In this document: piece after piece, positions 1 to 8,996 of the stretch
Layout of the letters: each line of letters begins with the position of its first letter
Position numbering within the stretch: position 1 is the first letter of the stretch
Assembly (NCBI GenBank): GCA_026014465.1
Contig: JAOZID010000010.1
Span: 1,212,303 to 1,276,302 of the forward strand
Reading direction: 5' to 3'
Source: Candidatus Bathyarchaeota archaeon
GTDB lineage: Archaea > Thermoproteota > Bathyarchaeia > Bathyarchaeales > Bathycorpusculaceae
DNA: 64,000 nucleotides
Notes under the pieces: generated by a model
Told to the model about the DNA's origin: nothing
Seen by the model: the letters and a program-made list of their open reading frames with translations, nothing else
The model's database searches: none
Program-made: the position numbers and the translations under genes

Positions 1-997
1 AGCTGTTGGGGTAGAGGACAGTTCCGACGTAGTATGCATCTGACAAGACGACGTCAAAGTTTAGGGCGTACCAGTTGTATCCCATGACGCCGTAGGTTTC
101 GCCGTTTGCGATAGCGTCTAGTTCGCAGTAAACGTCACTGTGGCCTTGTACGTCTTGGCGGCAAAGGTCTAACCCGTTGTAGTCAACGAAAATTTTTTGT
201 GGATTAAGGCTTGGCAGAACTTCGACGTCTATGTTCACCACTGCAGTTGAGTTCTTTGCCATCTCTGCAGTTATGACGTTGTTAGAGTTAGTTAGCGAGA
301 AGGGCGCGTAGTAAGCAGCAGTGGAGGGCATGCCGTGGTATCCGCGTGAAGAAAGCCCGCCCACGTATACGCTGGGTTTGTCTGCGTCAGGTATAGTGGA
401 GGTTCTAGCGTCTAAATCGTCAATTAAGCCGCTTACATAGTATATGACGTTGGTGGCGCGGTCTTGCTTGTTTAGCACATCTCCAATTAGGGTTAAGCCG
501 TCGTAGAAGGTCTGGGTTAGTTCAGGTGTATCTAAGCCGCCGTAAGCAAGCCCAATTACAGGGATTCCTATCTGGTTTTGCAGGGCATCCAAATCAGAAA
601 CCACTGTATTTGAGTCAAAGACCACGTCAGGGTTTTGGGCAGCAATGAGTTCGGGGTCACCGCCAAACTGGGGACCAATCACGGGCAAGTCTGCGTAGTG
701 GGGATTTGCCATCGCGTAGGGTCGTCCTGCAAGGTCAGTTTCATGTTGCTCTACTCCGCAGATCATGTCGCTTGCACCCATGTAAGTTACCAAACGCAGG
801 GCACCGGGGTTGAGTGCTATGATGCTGTTGATTTCGGTGGGGATAGTTACGGTACGTCCGGTCATGTCGGTGATTGTGCGGGTTTGAGGTTCAGCGTTGG
901 GGTTTTCTGATAGGGGGTTGTATAGGACCACGAAGGCGGAGGCACAGATGACTGCGACTAAGACAGCGGCGGCTAAAAGCAAGGTTTTGTTTGCCAT
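1..997 (-). CDS. ABC transporter substrate-binding protein, iron-siderophore/cobalamin type (partial)
   Basis: The reading frame is open from an ATG at 997 to the window edge, so the C-terminus is missing (about 332 residues seen). The N-terminus has a hydrophobic export/anchor segment (residues 4-25). It is followed by the T-I-T-D-M-T-G-R-T-V-T-I-P start typical of class III periplasmic binding proteins (PF01497) that deliver Fe-siderophore, haem, B12 or cobaltochelates to ABC importers. The internal pattern of a binding protein (A-A-Q-N-P-D-V-V-F-D near residue 115) is present. It starts 3 bases after the stop of the CooC-like gene, so the two are co-transcribed. That context makes a nickel or corrinoid ligand possible, but the ligand cannot be read from sequence. 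Confidence 0.82.
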   Translation of the reverse strand, partial: MANKTLLLAAAVLVAVICASAFVVLYNPLSENPNAEPQTRTITDMTGRTVTIPTEINSIIALNPGALRLVTYMGASDMICGVEQHETDLAGRPYAMANPHYADLPVIGPQFGGDPELIAAQNPDVVFDSNTVVSDLDALQNQIGIPVIGLAYGGLDTPELTQTFYDGLTLIGDVLNKQDRATNVIYYVSGLIDDLDARTSTIPDADKPSVYVGGLSSRGYHGMPSTAAYYAPFSLTNSNNVITAEMAKNSTAVVNIDVEVLPSLNPQKIFVDYNGLDLCRQDVQGHSDVYCELDAIANGETYGVMGYNWYALNFDVVLSDAYYVGTVLYPNS

Positions 998-1000
998 GGT

Positions 1001-1768
1001 TTAGGCTCCGTTAATTTTTTTTAGCACAAACTCGGTAAGACCTGAAATGTCAACTTTTGAGGCGTCAAGTTCTTCGCCTGACAAGCCTTTTTGCTGTACA
1101 TCTGAACTGAAAGCTACAATGCCGACCACGCGGTCTTTGCCCACTTTTTCAGCAACAGACTCTGCAGTTGCCAAATCCATTTTGTTTAGAACAAAATAGG
1201 CGGTTTTCTTGGCTTCGTTTGCCATGCTAGAAATTTTCTCAGAGAGACGTATGGATTCATAGGAGGGGTCTAAAACTGCTAAGGCTAAATCTACGTTTCC
1301 GCACAAGCCGCGCCCCAAGTGTTCTACGCCTGCTTCGGTGTCGATTATGGCTACGTCTTTTTCGCCCAGCTTTAGTTGGGCTACAAAGTCTCGGGATAAG
1401 CCGCCCATGGGGCATGCGCAGCCTTCACCAAAATGCTTGACTTTGCCAATTTGCATCAAATACAAGTTATCTTTGCTAGTTACGCAGTCAGCAGGCAACT
1501 GGTCTATGCCCCATTGCTCTTTGAAGAGCTTCTCCTTCTCGTATGCCGAGCGATTAGCCCACATCTTGTCAACCACTGCTTTTTTGCCGCCAAGCTCATC
1601 CATAAGCTCCTTAGGCTCATCTAACCCCAACTGGGCGCTTAAGCCAAAATTGGATTCATCAGAGTCCACAATCAAAACCCGGTAACCCTTTGCCTGCAAA
1701 TTCTTTCCCAACAAAGAAGCAACAGTGCTCTTGCCGCTTCCACCTTTCCCGCATATTAGAATTTTCAT
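1001..1768 (-). CDS. cooC: CooC-like nickel-insertion ATPase (MinD/Mrp family)
   Basis: 255 residues, close to the usual CooC length. The N-terminus carries a deviant Walker A motif, GKGGSGKST (residues 7-15), as in MinD/NifH-type ATPases. A C-A-C-P-M-G motif near residues 119-124 matches the CxC metal-binding pair at the CooC dimer interface. In this family the ATPase loads Ni into carbon monoxide dehydrogenase (C-cluster), which in archaea usually belongs to the CODH/acetyl-CoA synthase complex of the Wood-Ljungdahl pathway. No CODH gene is in the window. The next gene downstream is a metal/corrinoid-type binding protein 3 bases away. The family call is strong; the exact client enzyme is inferred. 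Confidence 0.8.
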   Translation of the reverse strand: MKILICGKGGSGKSTVASLLGKNLQAKGYRVLIVDSDESNFGLSAQLGLDEPKELMDELGGKKAVVDKMWANRSAYEKEKLFKEQWGIDQLPADCVTSKDNLYLMQIGKVKHFGEGCACPMGGLSRDFVAQLKLGEKDVAIIDTEAGVEHLGRGLCGNVDLALAVLDPSYESIRLSEKISSMANEAKKTAYFVLNKMDLATAESVAEKVGKDRVVGIVAFSSDVQQKGLSGEELDASKVDISGLTEFVLKKINGA

Positions 1769-1885
1769 TCCGTTAACTCACATCCGTATTACCTTTTCTC
1801 TTTTAAGTAGCACTATTTAGATATTACTATCCCAAAAAACAGTAACACCATGCTAAAACAGAAAACACGCTAAAAAAGCAGTCAA

Positions 1886-3460
1886 TCAAGCATTCTTCTT
1901 TGAGGGCTTGTAGACTTGGGCTTGTTGGCTGTTTATGCCTTGCCACTTAACCTTGTAACCCAGCTGTGCAAGGATGCAGGAGGCGTCGGTTACGTTTTGG
2001 GCTTCGATTAGCTGGGTTGCCTGAGTCAAAGACAAACCCTCCGAGGCATTTAGGCGTGTTTGAAGCTTCGCGTCAATCTCGTCGAGCTTTGCTTTGGTTA
2101 GCAGCATGCTAGGCAACGCCACATAACCCTTGGGAGGCTTATCGGTAAGCACCGTTTGAACTGCTTCGACCGAAACCCCAAGGCGCCCAGCAAATTCAGC
2201 GTAAGAAAGAGCGGATTCAGTGAATTTGACAGGCAGGCTCTGCAGAAGGGTGATTTCTTTGGTTTTGACCTCTTCAAACGCGTCCTCTAAGTACCGTAGA
2301 ATCGCCGACAAGGGAAGCCTGTTTTTGTAGTACAAAAAATGCAGATGCGGGCGCTTCTCCAAAGCAACTAGTTTCTCGCACGCCAACGCCTCATCAACCA
2401 GCAGAAGCATGCGCTCAGTTACTTGCTGTAGTTTTTTGGCTTTACGCAGCAAATACTCTTCAGTCCAAAAACCCACTACTTCAACGTAAATCTTAATCCC
2501 CAAGCGTTCAAGCGTGAAGTCAGGAACCATAACCTGCGTCCCCGCAATCACAGGCTCAGGCTCACGTTTTAGGCTCCACCCCGTGTGCAGGGCTTTGAAT
2601 TGGGAAGCAAACCGCGCCTCAACCGCACTATCATACGAAGCCTGCGATGGCACAGCTGGTTTTCGCAGAAAGCTGGCGTGTTTTTGGCTTTCAATTTTGA
2701 AGCTGCAGATGTCGTTGGTGAATTTCCATAGGATTTTGGCGTTTATGCACCAGTCAGGGTTAGAAAGAATAGCAGGCAAGAGTTTGGCTATGCTTGTGCC
2801 GTAGCGTTTGGTTAGCTTAAAGAGGCTAGCTGGTCCGTCGATTTTCACCCAGAAATCTTGGTTTTCGCGGTAAGCATCGTAGATGAGTCCGAGTTTTTTT
2901 ACGGTGTAAAATAGGCGTTGCCAGTTGCCTGTGGTAGTGAAGCTTAGTTCAGTGGAGTCAAAAAGCAGCGTCTGAGTTAGGCTCAGATTGTACTGTTTAA
3001 GCAACTCAGAAGCCTGCGGCGCATCAAAGTGCTCCAAAAACAGTTCCTCATCCAAATCCGCATACAACACCTCCTCAACCTCACTTGCCGACAAACTCAC
3101 CTCAGCGCCGACCTTAGCAAGGACACTTTGGCGCATCTCCCAACTAGTTGGCACCCCTCGCGTTTCAGTTAACCCAAAAATCCTGCGACGCAAATCCGCG
3201 GGTTCCACCTTGCTTTTGCAAACAAAACTACCCCTGCGGTCAAGAAGCAAAGACAACCCACGCACAAAACGGTAATCTGCCCCGCCATCCTCCAACTCCG
3301 CCACCAAAGCCTTTACAGCTTTCTTTTTTTCGCCCACATGCTTCGTGTAAGCTTCAATAAGACGTTGGGCTAACGCGAGGTTCTCGTTTGAGAGTTTGGC
3401 GTATCGGGGTAAAATTTCGCCTTTGCGCCTCCAAACCATGAGCAGGTTGCTTGGGAGCAT
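1886..3460 (-). CDS. Bax1-type nuclease, DUF790 family (XPB partner)
   Basis: 524 residues. The C-terminal half has a PD-(D/E)xK-type nuclease signature: V-P-D-F-T-L-E-R, then I-Y-V-E-V-V-G-F-W-T-E-E-Y and a following K-A-K-K-L (around residues 320-350). This is the conserved core of DUF790/COG3372 proteins, the archaeal Bax1 endonuclease that binds XPB and cuts at bubble or fork structures. The start ATG overlaps the stop codon of the XPB-like helicase by one base (TAATG), so the two proteins are translationally coupled. That agrees with a helicase-nuclease complex in nucleotide excision repair. Confidence 0.85.
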   Translation of the reverse strand: MLPSNLLMVWRRKGEILPRYAKLSNENLALAQRLIEAYTKHVGEKKKAVKALVAELEDGGADYRFVRGLSLLLDRRGSFVCKSKVEPADLRRRIFGLTETRGVPTSWEMRQSVLAKVGAEVSLSASEVEEVLYADLDEELFLEHFDAPQASELLKQYNLSLTQTLLFDSTELSFTTTGNWQRLFYTVKKLGLIYDAYRENQDFWVKIDGPASLFKLTKRYGTSIAKLLPAILSNPDWCINAKILWKFTNDICSFKIESQKHASFLRKPAVPSQASYDSAVEARFASQFKALHTGWSLKREPEPVIAGTQVMVPDFTLERLGIKIYVEVVGFWTEEYLLRKAKKLQQVTERMLLLVDEALACEKLVALEKRPHLHFLYYKNRLPLSAILRYLEDAFEEVKTKEITLLQSLPVKFTESALSYAEFAGRLGVSVEAVQTVLTDKPPKGYVALPSMLLTKAKLDEIDAKLQTRLNASEGLSLTQATQLIEAQNVTDASCILAQLGYKVKWQGINSQQAQVYKPSKKNA

Positions 3461-4812
3461 TACGGTTTTGCCTCCCGCTCCTTTGAATGCCTGCGGCGAC
3501 TTATCCCCACTTCCATGGTCTCCTTAGAAATAATCTCGAGCAGCCGCGCCGTTTTTCCTTCGGTCTTGCGCAAAAGCCTACCTAGCCGCTGGACGTATTC
3601 GCGTTTGCTGCCTGTGCCACCCAAAACCAACCCAACCGACGCGTCAGGCACATCCACCCCCTCATCCAAAACCTGCGAAGTAACTATAACCTTGTACGTG
3701 CCATCGCCAAAGTTGGAGAGAATCTCGCGGCGCTCATCTCGGGGGGTTTGATACGTTACGGCGGGAATTAGAAAGCGTTTGCTTATGGTGTAGACGAGGT
3801 CGTTGTAGAGGGTGAATATGAGGATTTTTTCGTTTCTGTACTCCTGCAGCTTTTGGGCGAGCAATTCGAGTTTTGCAGTGGAGTTGACGGCAACACGAAA
3901 AGCTTTGTTTCGGGCAAGCAGGGCTTTTCGGGCGCGCGGGTCCTTGCCTGTTGTTAGGATGAATTTTTGAAAATCCGCCGCCCCACGCATAGTTATGCCC
4001 TTTTCGCGCAGGTAACTTTTGAAGGTGCCCATTTCCTCATCGTAAATCTGTTGCTCATTGGGCGTGAGGGGTATGGCAATTTTCTCGTATGTGTAGGGGG
4101 CTAAATGGGTGCCTGCAAGCTCTTCCACATCCAAGGAGTAAACGGGGTCACCCACAAGAGCGGGCAGCAGAGTGTGGCGGTTGTCGCTTCGCTCGTACGT
4201 GGCGGTTAACCCCATGCGGTATGGCGCAACGTACATATGCGCAATTTGCATGTACCCCTGCGAAGCTAGATGGTGAACTTCGTCAAAAACCAAAAACAAG
4301 AAACGGTTACCCAACTGATGCGCCTGTGAATAGGCAGAGTCGTAAGTTGAAACAGTAATCATGTGCACGTTGTGGTCGCCGCCGCCAACAGCTCCTGCCT
4401 CCACGCCCAAGCATTCTGTTATGCGCCGTCGCCATTGGTCAACCAAATCCAACGTGGGCACCACAATTAACGCGGGAACTTTGAGCTGCTCGATAGCTTT
4501 TAGGGCGATGAAGGTCTTTCCTGCGGCGGTAGGCAAAACCAAAACGCCTCGGTTTCCTGTGCGACTCCAGCTGTCCAAGGCTTTGTTTTGGTATTCACGA
4601 AGCTCAACCGAACACGCAAGCTGCTCACTGGGCGGCAAATTCAAAACCGCGTCCTCAAACTCCAAACCACTCTCACGCAAATACTCCAAAACCGCCCCAT
4701 AATGATACGATTTGACACGGTAACAGCCACAGCGCGGGTCCCAACGACCATAAGGCGTCCCCACACCCCCACGCAGCAAAAGCGTACCCTTATCAAACCA
4801 CAACCGAAGCAT
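3460..4812 (-). CDS. XPB/Rad25-type DNA helicase
   Basis: SF2 helicase of about 450 residues. Visible motifs are Walker A L-P-T-A-A-G-K-T, motif II D-E-V-H-H, motif III G-L-T-A-T, and motif VI with Q-R-L-G-R-L-L-R-K. The N-terminal damage-recognition-like domain precedes the helicase core, as in archaeal XPB. I chose the ATG at 4812 because the eight extra residues from an upstream start (4836) look random. It directly precedes and overlaps the Bax1-type nuclease gene, the known XPB partner. Role: unwinding or remodelling damaged DNA in repair; no transcription factor function should be assumed. Confidence 0.87.
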   Translation of the reverse strand: MLRLWFDKGTLLLRGGVGTPYGRWDPRCGCYRVKSYHYGAVLEYLRESGLEFEDAVLNLPPSEQLACSVELREYQNKALDSWSRTGNRGVLVLPTAAGKTFIALKAIEQLKVPALIVVPTLDLVDQWRRRITECLGVEAGAVGGGDHNVHMITVSTYDSAYSQAHQLGNRFLFLVFDEVHHLASQGYMQIAHMYVAPYRMGLTATYERSDNRHTLLPALVGDPVYSLDVEELAGTHLAPYTYEKIAIPLTPNEQQIYDEEMGTFKSYLREKGITMRGAADFQKFILTTGKDPRARKALLARNKAFRVAVNSTAKLELLAQKLQEYRNEKILIFTLYNDLVYTISKRFLIPAVTYQTPRDERREILSNFGDGTYKVIVTSQVLDEGVDVPDASVGLVLGGTGSKREYVQRLGRLLRKTEGKTARLLEIISKETMEVGISRRRHSKEREAKP

Positions 4813-4895
4813 ACAAAACAAAACACCCCAAAACAATTAAACCTACGCAAACAAGCAAAAACAAAAAAAGAAGCCATGAAGGCGTTGTTGGGGGG

Positions 4896-5213
4896 TTATT
4901 CGGGGAGTTTTTCTACGAATTTTTTGACTTTGTTGCGGTATTCTTTGAAAGCTGCGCGTCCTTTTTTGGTTAGGGCAAGTGTGGTGTGGGGTTTTTTGTC
5001 TATGAATTCTTTGGTGACTTCGATGTAGCCTGCGTTTTCGAGTTTGTTTAGGTGGGCGGAGAGGTTGCCAGGGGTCATTTGGGTTTGGGTTTGTAGGAAG
5101 AGGAAGTCGGCGCTTTCGATGACGTAGAGTTGTGCCATGATGGCTAGGCGGTTGGGTTCATGTATGAGGCGGTCAAGGTCTTGGATGTCGTTACCGGGCA
5201 AGGTTTGCTTCAC
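4896..5213 (-). CDS. Winged-helix transcriptional regulator (PadR/HTH_27-like)
   Basis: 105 residues forming a single winged helix: R-L-A-I-M-A-Q-L-Y, then T-P-G-N-L-S-A-H-L-N-K-L recognition helix, and a wing ending L-A-L-T-K-K-G-R. This is the small HTH_27 type that often accompanies a membrane protein. The GTG start lies inside the last codons of the membrane protein gene (23-nt overlap), so the two form one operon. A perfect 7-bp inverted repeat in the operon promoter (5850-5868) is a likely operator, suggesting autorepression. The signal it senses is unknown. Confidence 0.75.
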   Translation of the reverse strand: MKQTLPGNDIQDLDRLIHEPNRLAIMAQLYVIESADFLFLQTQTQMTPGNLSAHLNKLENAGYIEVTKEFIDKKPHTTLALTKKGRAAFKEYRNKVKKFVEKLPE

Positions 5214-5811
5214 CGTTTACGGGGTATTTCTTGATGAACGCTGCTAGCATGGCAAATCCCACGGCTATAACCGCTGCGCCTAAGGCTATGAGCAGGTAAG
5301 CAAAGAAGATTTCCAAGAAATGCCCTGCAGCCAAAACCGCAAAGGCCACCGCACCGTAGATGTATAGACGCTTGAGCCCCAAGGTGTATCCAAACAGGCA
5401 ACACAGGGCAAAGCCGCCCACGCCCACGATGAGCAGGCCATTTTGGAATAGGAAGTCTGTCCATTCGCCGCCATGCAAAATGGCAAAGAGGAAGAAAGCT
5501 ACCAAGCCGCTAGCTAAAAGTCCGATGTAGATTGCTGAGAGTTTGTTTTGGCTATGTCTTCCAAATTTTACAAATCCAATGCGGGGCATGGTGATTTTTT
5601 GTTTTGCGCTAATCCAAAGGGGCAGCACCAAGGCAATCAGGAAGGCAGGCAAAAACAAGCCGATGCTGTAGTCAAACATGGCATCCAACGTGATTCCCAG
5701 GCCAAAACCCAGAACATACACGCCCGCGAAGATATCCAGCAAACCGTCTTGATTATACGACATGTACGTACGCCGCTCCAACTCTTTTAAATTGGGTTGA
5801 GTAGTCAACAT
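5191..5811 (-). CDS. Multi-pass membrane protein paired with winged-helix regulator
   Basis: About 206 residues with roughly five to six hydrophobic segments and short charged loops. No catalytic motif is recognisable and I do not know the family function. The ATG at 5811 is preferred over an upstream codon at 5835 because it follows a good ribosome-binding site (GAGGTGA, 4 nt upstream). The gene is first in a two-gene operon with the overlapping winged-helix regulator, an arrangement also common in bacteria for membrane stress or efflux-type proteins. Confidence 0.6.
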   Translation of the reverse strand: MLTTQPNLKELERRTYMSYNQDGLLDIFAGVYVLGFGLGITLDAMFDYSIGLFLPAFLIALVLPLWISAKQKITMPRIGFVKFGRHSQNKLSAIYIGLLASGLVAFFLFAILHGGEWTDFLFQNGLLIVGVGGFALCCLFGYTLGLKRLYIYGAVAFAVLAAGHFLEIFFAYLLIALGAAVIAVGFAMLAAFIKKYPVNGEANLAR

Positions 5812-5842
5812 TTTCACCTCACACATACAAAGCACTGTCTAA

Positions 5843-5868
5843 CATATAATACTTTGCATTACAAAGTA
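5843..5868 (-). promoter_or_regulatory. Promoter with palindromic operator for membrane protein/regulator operon
   Basis: Reading towards the genes, a TATA-like TATTATATG lies about 35-40 nt before the ATG at 5811. Overlapping its upstream edge is a perfect inverted repeat, TACTTTG-N5-CAAAGTA (5850-5868). A third, near-identical half-site (CAAAGCACT) occurs at 5828-5836, between TATA and start. An operator over the TATA/BRE position would block TBP/TFB binding, so repression by the operon's own winged-helix protein is likely. Confidence 0.6.
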
Positions 5869-5936
5869 CTCTACAACACCTTAACTAAAAAGGACAAACA
5901 ACAAAACCAAACAACCAACCAAAACATGAAGGAAAG

Positions 5937-6064
5937 TGGCGCCGGGGAAGGGACTCGAACCCCTGCGGGCCTAGGGCCCACTGGCTGGCTTGCCCATTTG
6001 GCACGGCCCTTGTGTGCAATTTTGGATCTCGAGGCCAGCGCGATAACCACTCCGCCACCCCGGC
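5937..6064 (-). tRNA. tRNA-Ser(CGA) with 37-nt intron
   Basis: Class II tRNA on the minus strand. Acceptor GCCGGGG pairs with CCCCGGC, with G at the discriminator and an encoded CCA. The D stem is GCG/CGC. The anticodon stem CTGGC/GCCAG closes the loop CT-CGA-G-A. The long variable arm has the stem GGGCC/GGCCC with loop CTA, and the T-stem is AGGGG/CCCTT with loop TTCGAGT. G73 plus the long variable arm indicates serine (UCG codon). The anticodon stem only closes if an intron at the canonical 37/38 position is removed; the intron is 5991-6027, exons 6028-6064 and 5937-5990. Splicing would need the archaeal tRNA endonuclease. Confidence 0.93.
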
Positions 6065-6269
6065 TTGGAATAGAAAGGATACAGGCTGCATCTAAAAACA
6101 TTTCCAGTTCTATCGCGTGACTAAGCTGCTGGTTTGACAAAAAGTTGGCACATCTGGCGTGGGGGGTGGGGTTGGCTTTTGATTTTTTTAGTGCAAACGC
6201 TTAAAACGCTTCTTTGCGTATCTCCTAAACCCCGTATATCTGGATTTAACTGGTCTGCGAGGTAATGTT

Positions 6270-6839
6270 GTGCCGTTAAAGCTTAAGCAGTTGGATTTTC
6301 GTTTCGAGAATAGCGTGGTGAAGGTTGTTGCTAATCGTAATTTTCCGCGGCTTGAGCTTGCAGGTTTTAGTGTGGGTCCTTTGGAGGAGGGCACTGAATA
6401 CGACGTGTATTATTGGGTGGGTAAAGAGCTTGCTCAAGAGGGGATTGTGCATTTTCGTGAGGAGGACACGTTGGATTCTGCCAAGCTCAATAAGGTGCAG
6501 TGGAAAGAACGAATCCAAGTTGCCGCCAAAATCAGCGAGGTCTCACCTGACTTTTACCCGCAGATTCGCCGTTACCTCTTAAACGCTAAAGAAGAAATCA
6601 CCAAACGCCCCGAACCCATCAAAGTCCAAGAATACGAAAGAGCCAAACACCTCGCACACGACATCATCAACGCCCGACTAAAAAAAATCGTCACCCTAGC
6701 CGCAGGACCCACCCCACAAGACCAATCAACTAGCAAACTCACCACCGAAGAAAAAATCCTCCACCGCCAACTCTCAAAACTAATCAATGAATGGCGCAGC
6801 AACATCCTAACCTACAAGAAGGAGACCCACAAACAATGA
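6270..6839 (+). CDS. gins23: GINS complex subunit Gins23
   Basis: 189 residues. The N-terminus is the small beta-rich B domain (pattern E-L-A-G-F-S-V-G-P-L-E-E-G followed by Y-W-V-G-K-E-L), placed before the helical A domain. This order is that of Psf2/Psf3-type archaeal Gins23, not Gins51. GINS bridges MCM and the GAN/Cdc45-like protein in the replicative CMG helicase. The GTG start follows GAGGT. Its stop overlaps the MCM start (ATGA), a common archaeal gins-mcm pairing. A TATA-like GTATATC sits about 30-40 nt upstream. Confidence 0.83.
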   Translation: MPLKLKQLDFRFENSVVKVVANRNFPRLELAGFSVGPLEEGTEYDVYYWVGKELAQEGIVHFREEDTLDSAKLNKVQWKERIQVAAKISEVSPDFYPQIRRYLLNAKEEITKRPEPIKVQEYERAKHLAHDIINARLKKIVTLAAGPTPQDQSTSKLTTEEKILHRQLSKLINEWRSNILTYKKETHKQ

Positions 6840-8872
6840 CTACCACGCAAACCACTGTTGACCCGCAAAGCCGCTTCTTAGAATTCTTCAAGGACGAAAA
6901 ATACCGCCACAAAATCAGTCAGATGGCGATTTTGGGCAAAGAAGACATCGTTGTTAATTTTGAGGATTTGTTTGATTTTGACCAAGCTCTTGCGGAGATG
7001 CTTCTTGAAAAACCTGAAGAGTACTTGGAGCACGCAAACAACGCCGCCTACGCGCAGCTAGGCATTGAGGACGCAGAGTACGCCCAGAAAATCGAGAAAA
7101 TCACCACCCGCATAGTCAAACTCTTAGAACATGAGCAACTGCGCAAACTCGGCTCCAAACAGATGGGCAAACTAATCATGCTAGAAGCCATCGTGGTGCG
7201 CGCTACGCCCGTGCGACCCATGGTCATGCAAGCAGCATTCAAATGCAAACGATGCTCCACCATCAACATCGTCGAGCAAAAAGGACAGTTCCTCAAAGCC
7301 CCCACGGTGTGCCAAAGCCCTGAATGCGGCAAAGATGGCCCGTTTGAATTTGTTCAGGAACAATCCAAGTTTATAGATTCTCAGGATATTCGGCTTCAAG
7401 AACGCCCTGAAGACCTCCCGCCTGGCCAGTTGCCGCGTACATTGGCTGCAAAACTTATCGGCGAGGACGTGGTGGATGTTGCTAGGCCAGGTGACCACAT
7501 ATCGATTGTGGGCATTGTGCAGGCGTTTGCGCCGTCGCGTCCAGGCATTGGGAAGCTGCGTACGTTTATTTTGCAGTTAGAAGCTAACAGCGTTGAGATT
7601 TTGGGCAAAGAACCCGAGACTAGCCCGCCTACGCCTGAAGAGCTTGAAAAGATTCTTGAACTCGCCAAAGACCCCGAAGTCTACAAAAAACTCACAACCT
7701 CCATAGCCCCCTCCATCTACGGTTACCCCCACATCAAAGAAGCCATACTCTACCTGCTTTGCGGGGGCGTCTCCAAAAGCTTGCCCGACGTCAACGTGCG
7801 AGGCGAAATGAACGCACTACTTATTGGAGACCCTGGTACGGCGAAGTCTCAGCTTTTGCAGTACGTATCCAAAGTTGCGCCGCGGGGCTTGTACACGTCA
7901 GGCAGAGGAACCACCGCCGCAGGCTTAACCGCTGCTGTTGTCCGCGAAAAAGGAGGCAGCATGAGCCTAGAAGCAGGCGCGCTGGTGCTGGCGGATAAAG
8001 GCATTGCGTGCATTGACGAAATGGACAAGATGCGCCCAGAAGACCGCGTTGCCATACACGAAGCCATGGAACAACACACGGTTTCAGTTGCCAAAGGAGG
8101 CATCGTAGCCACGTTAAACGCGCGAACATCCGTTCTGGCAGCTGCTAACCCTGCATTGGGCAGATACGAACCCCACCGAACAGTAACTGAAAACATCAGC
8201 CTGCCCGTAACCATCCTCTCAAGATTTGACATCATTTTCGTGCTCCGAGACGTCCCCAACAAAGAAGCTGACAGCAAGATGTCTCAGCACATTTTGGAGA
8301 TTCACCAAAGAGGCATAACCCCAACCGAAGCGCCCGTGGACGCCGAATTGCTGCGCAAGTACATAAGCTACTCGAAAACAATCAAACCCGAGTTAAGCGC
8401 AGATGCACTAAATCATTTGCGCGAGTTCTATTTGGCTATGCGTAGCGCCAGCGAATCCGAAGGCTCTCCCGTGGCGATTACGGCGCGTCAGCTTGAATCG
8501 TTGGTTCGTGTAGCCGAAGCCAGAGCAAGAGCAGCGCTAAGAGAAGAAGTCACAGGCGCCGACGCCGAAGCCGCCATAGCCATCATGAAACGCTCCCTAG
8601 AAGAAGTAGGCATAGACATGTCCAGCTACAAGATGGATATTGACATCATCATGACCGGCAGACCCAAAAGCGTACGCGACAAACTCCAAATAGTCCTCTC
8701 AGCCGTCGTAGACATGGAAAAAGAAAAAGGCACCGTAGAAAAAGACGACCTCGTAACAATGCTACAAGAAAAACACAAACTCTCCAGACCAGACATCGAA
8801 CGCGCCATTAACGACCTACTACGCGAAGGAACCATCTACGAACCTGGAGAAGGCAAACTAAAGAAAATCTAA
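6836..8872 (+). CDS. mcm: Replicative helicase MCM
   Basis: 678 residues, normal for archaeal MCM. It has an N-terminal domain with a C2C2-like zinc site (C-K-R-C about residue 136, C-Q-S-P-E-C about 160). The AAA+ core has Walker A G-D-P-G-T-A-K-S near 331, Walker B C-I-D-E-M-D near 393 and arginine finger S-R-F-D near 461, and there is a C-terminal winged helix. The start at 6836 is preferred: it overlaps the gins23 stop (ATGA), has AAGGAG upstream and gives a normal N-terminus, while an earlier ATG at 6791 would add 15 residues lying inside gins23. No intein is present. It unwinds DNA at replication forks. Confidence 0.95.
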   Translation: MTTTQTTVDPQSRFLEFFKDEKYRHKISQMAILGKEDIVVNFEDLFDFDQALAEMLLEKPEEYLEHANNAAYAQLGIEDAEYAQKIEKITTRIVKLLEHEQLRKLGSKQMGKLIMLEAIVVRATPVRPMVMQAAFKCKRCSTINIVEQKGQFLKAPTVCQSPECGKDGPFEFVQEQSKFIDSQDIRLQERPEDLPPGQLPRTLAAKLIGEDVVDVARPGDHISIVGIVQAFAPSRPGIGKLRTFILQLEANSVEILGKEPETSPPTPEELEKILELAKDPEVYKKLTTSIAPSIYGYPHIKEAILYLLCGGVSKSLPDVNVRGEMNALLIGDPGTAKSQLLQYVSKVAPRGLYTSGRGTTAAGLTAAVVREKGGSMSLEAGALVLADKGIACIDEMDKMRPEDRVAIHEAMEQHTVSVAKGGIVATLNARTSVLAAANPALGRYEPHRTVTENISLPVTILSRFDIIFVLRDVPNKEADSKMSQHILEIHQRGITPTEAPVDAELLRKYISYSKTIKPELSADALNHLREFYLAMRSASESEGSPVAITARQLESLVRVAEARARAALREEVTGADAEAAIAIMKRSLEEVGIDMSSYKMDIDIIMTGRPKSVRDKLQIVLSAVVDMEKEKGTVEKDDLVTMLQEKHKLSRPDIERAINDLLREGTIYEPGEGKLKKI

Positions 8873-8996
8873 CCAACACCACAACATAAGCCACACAAAA
8901 CAGCGCAGACCCCCCTCCCCCTACTGGTTTCTGCATACAATTAAAATTTGCAGCCAATAGACGGCAAATAGGTTGGTTTTGGGGTGTGAAATGGGG

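Noticed and set aside
635-910. 91-codon plus-strand open frame
   Set aside because: Antisense to the ABC binding protein gene, whose frame has clear family sequence; the antisense product is not protein-like.
4588-5028. 146-codon plus-strand frame
   Set aside because: Antisense across XPB start and the regulator; threonine/lysine-rich shadow composition.
5797-6140. Open frames on both strands over the tRNA-Ser gene
   Set aside because: They run through the tRNA and its intron; the tRNA fold explains the sequence.
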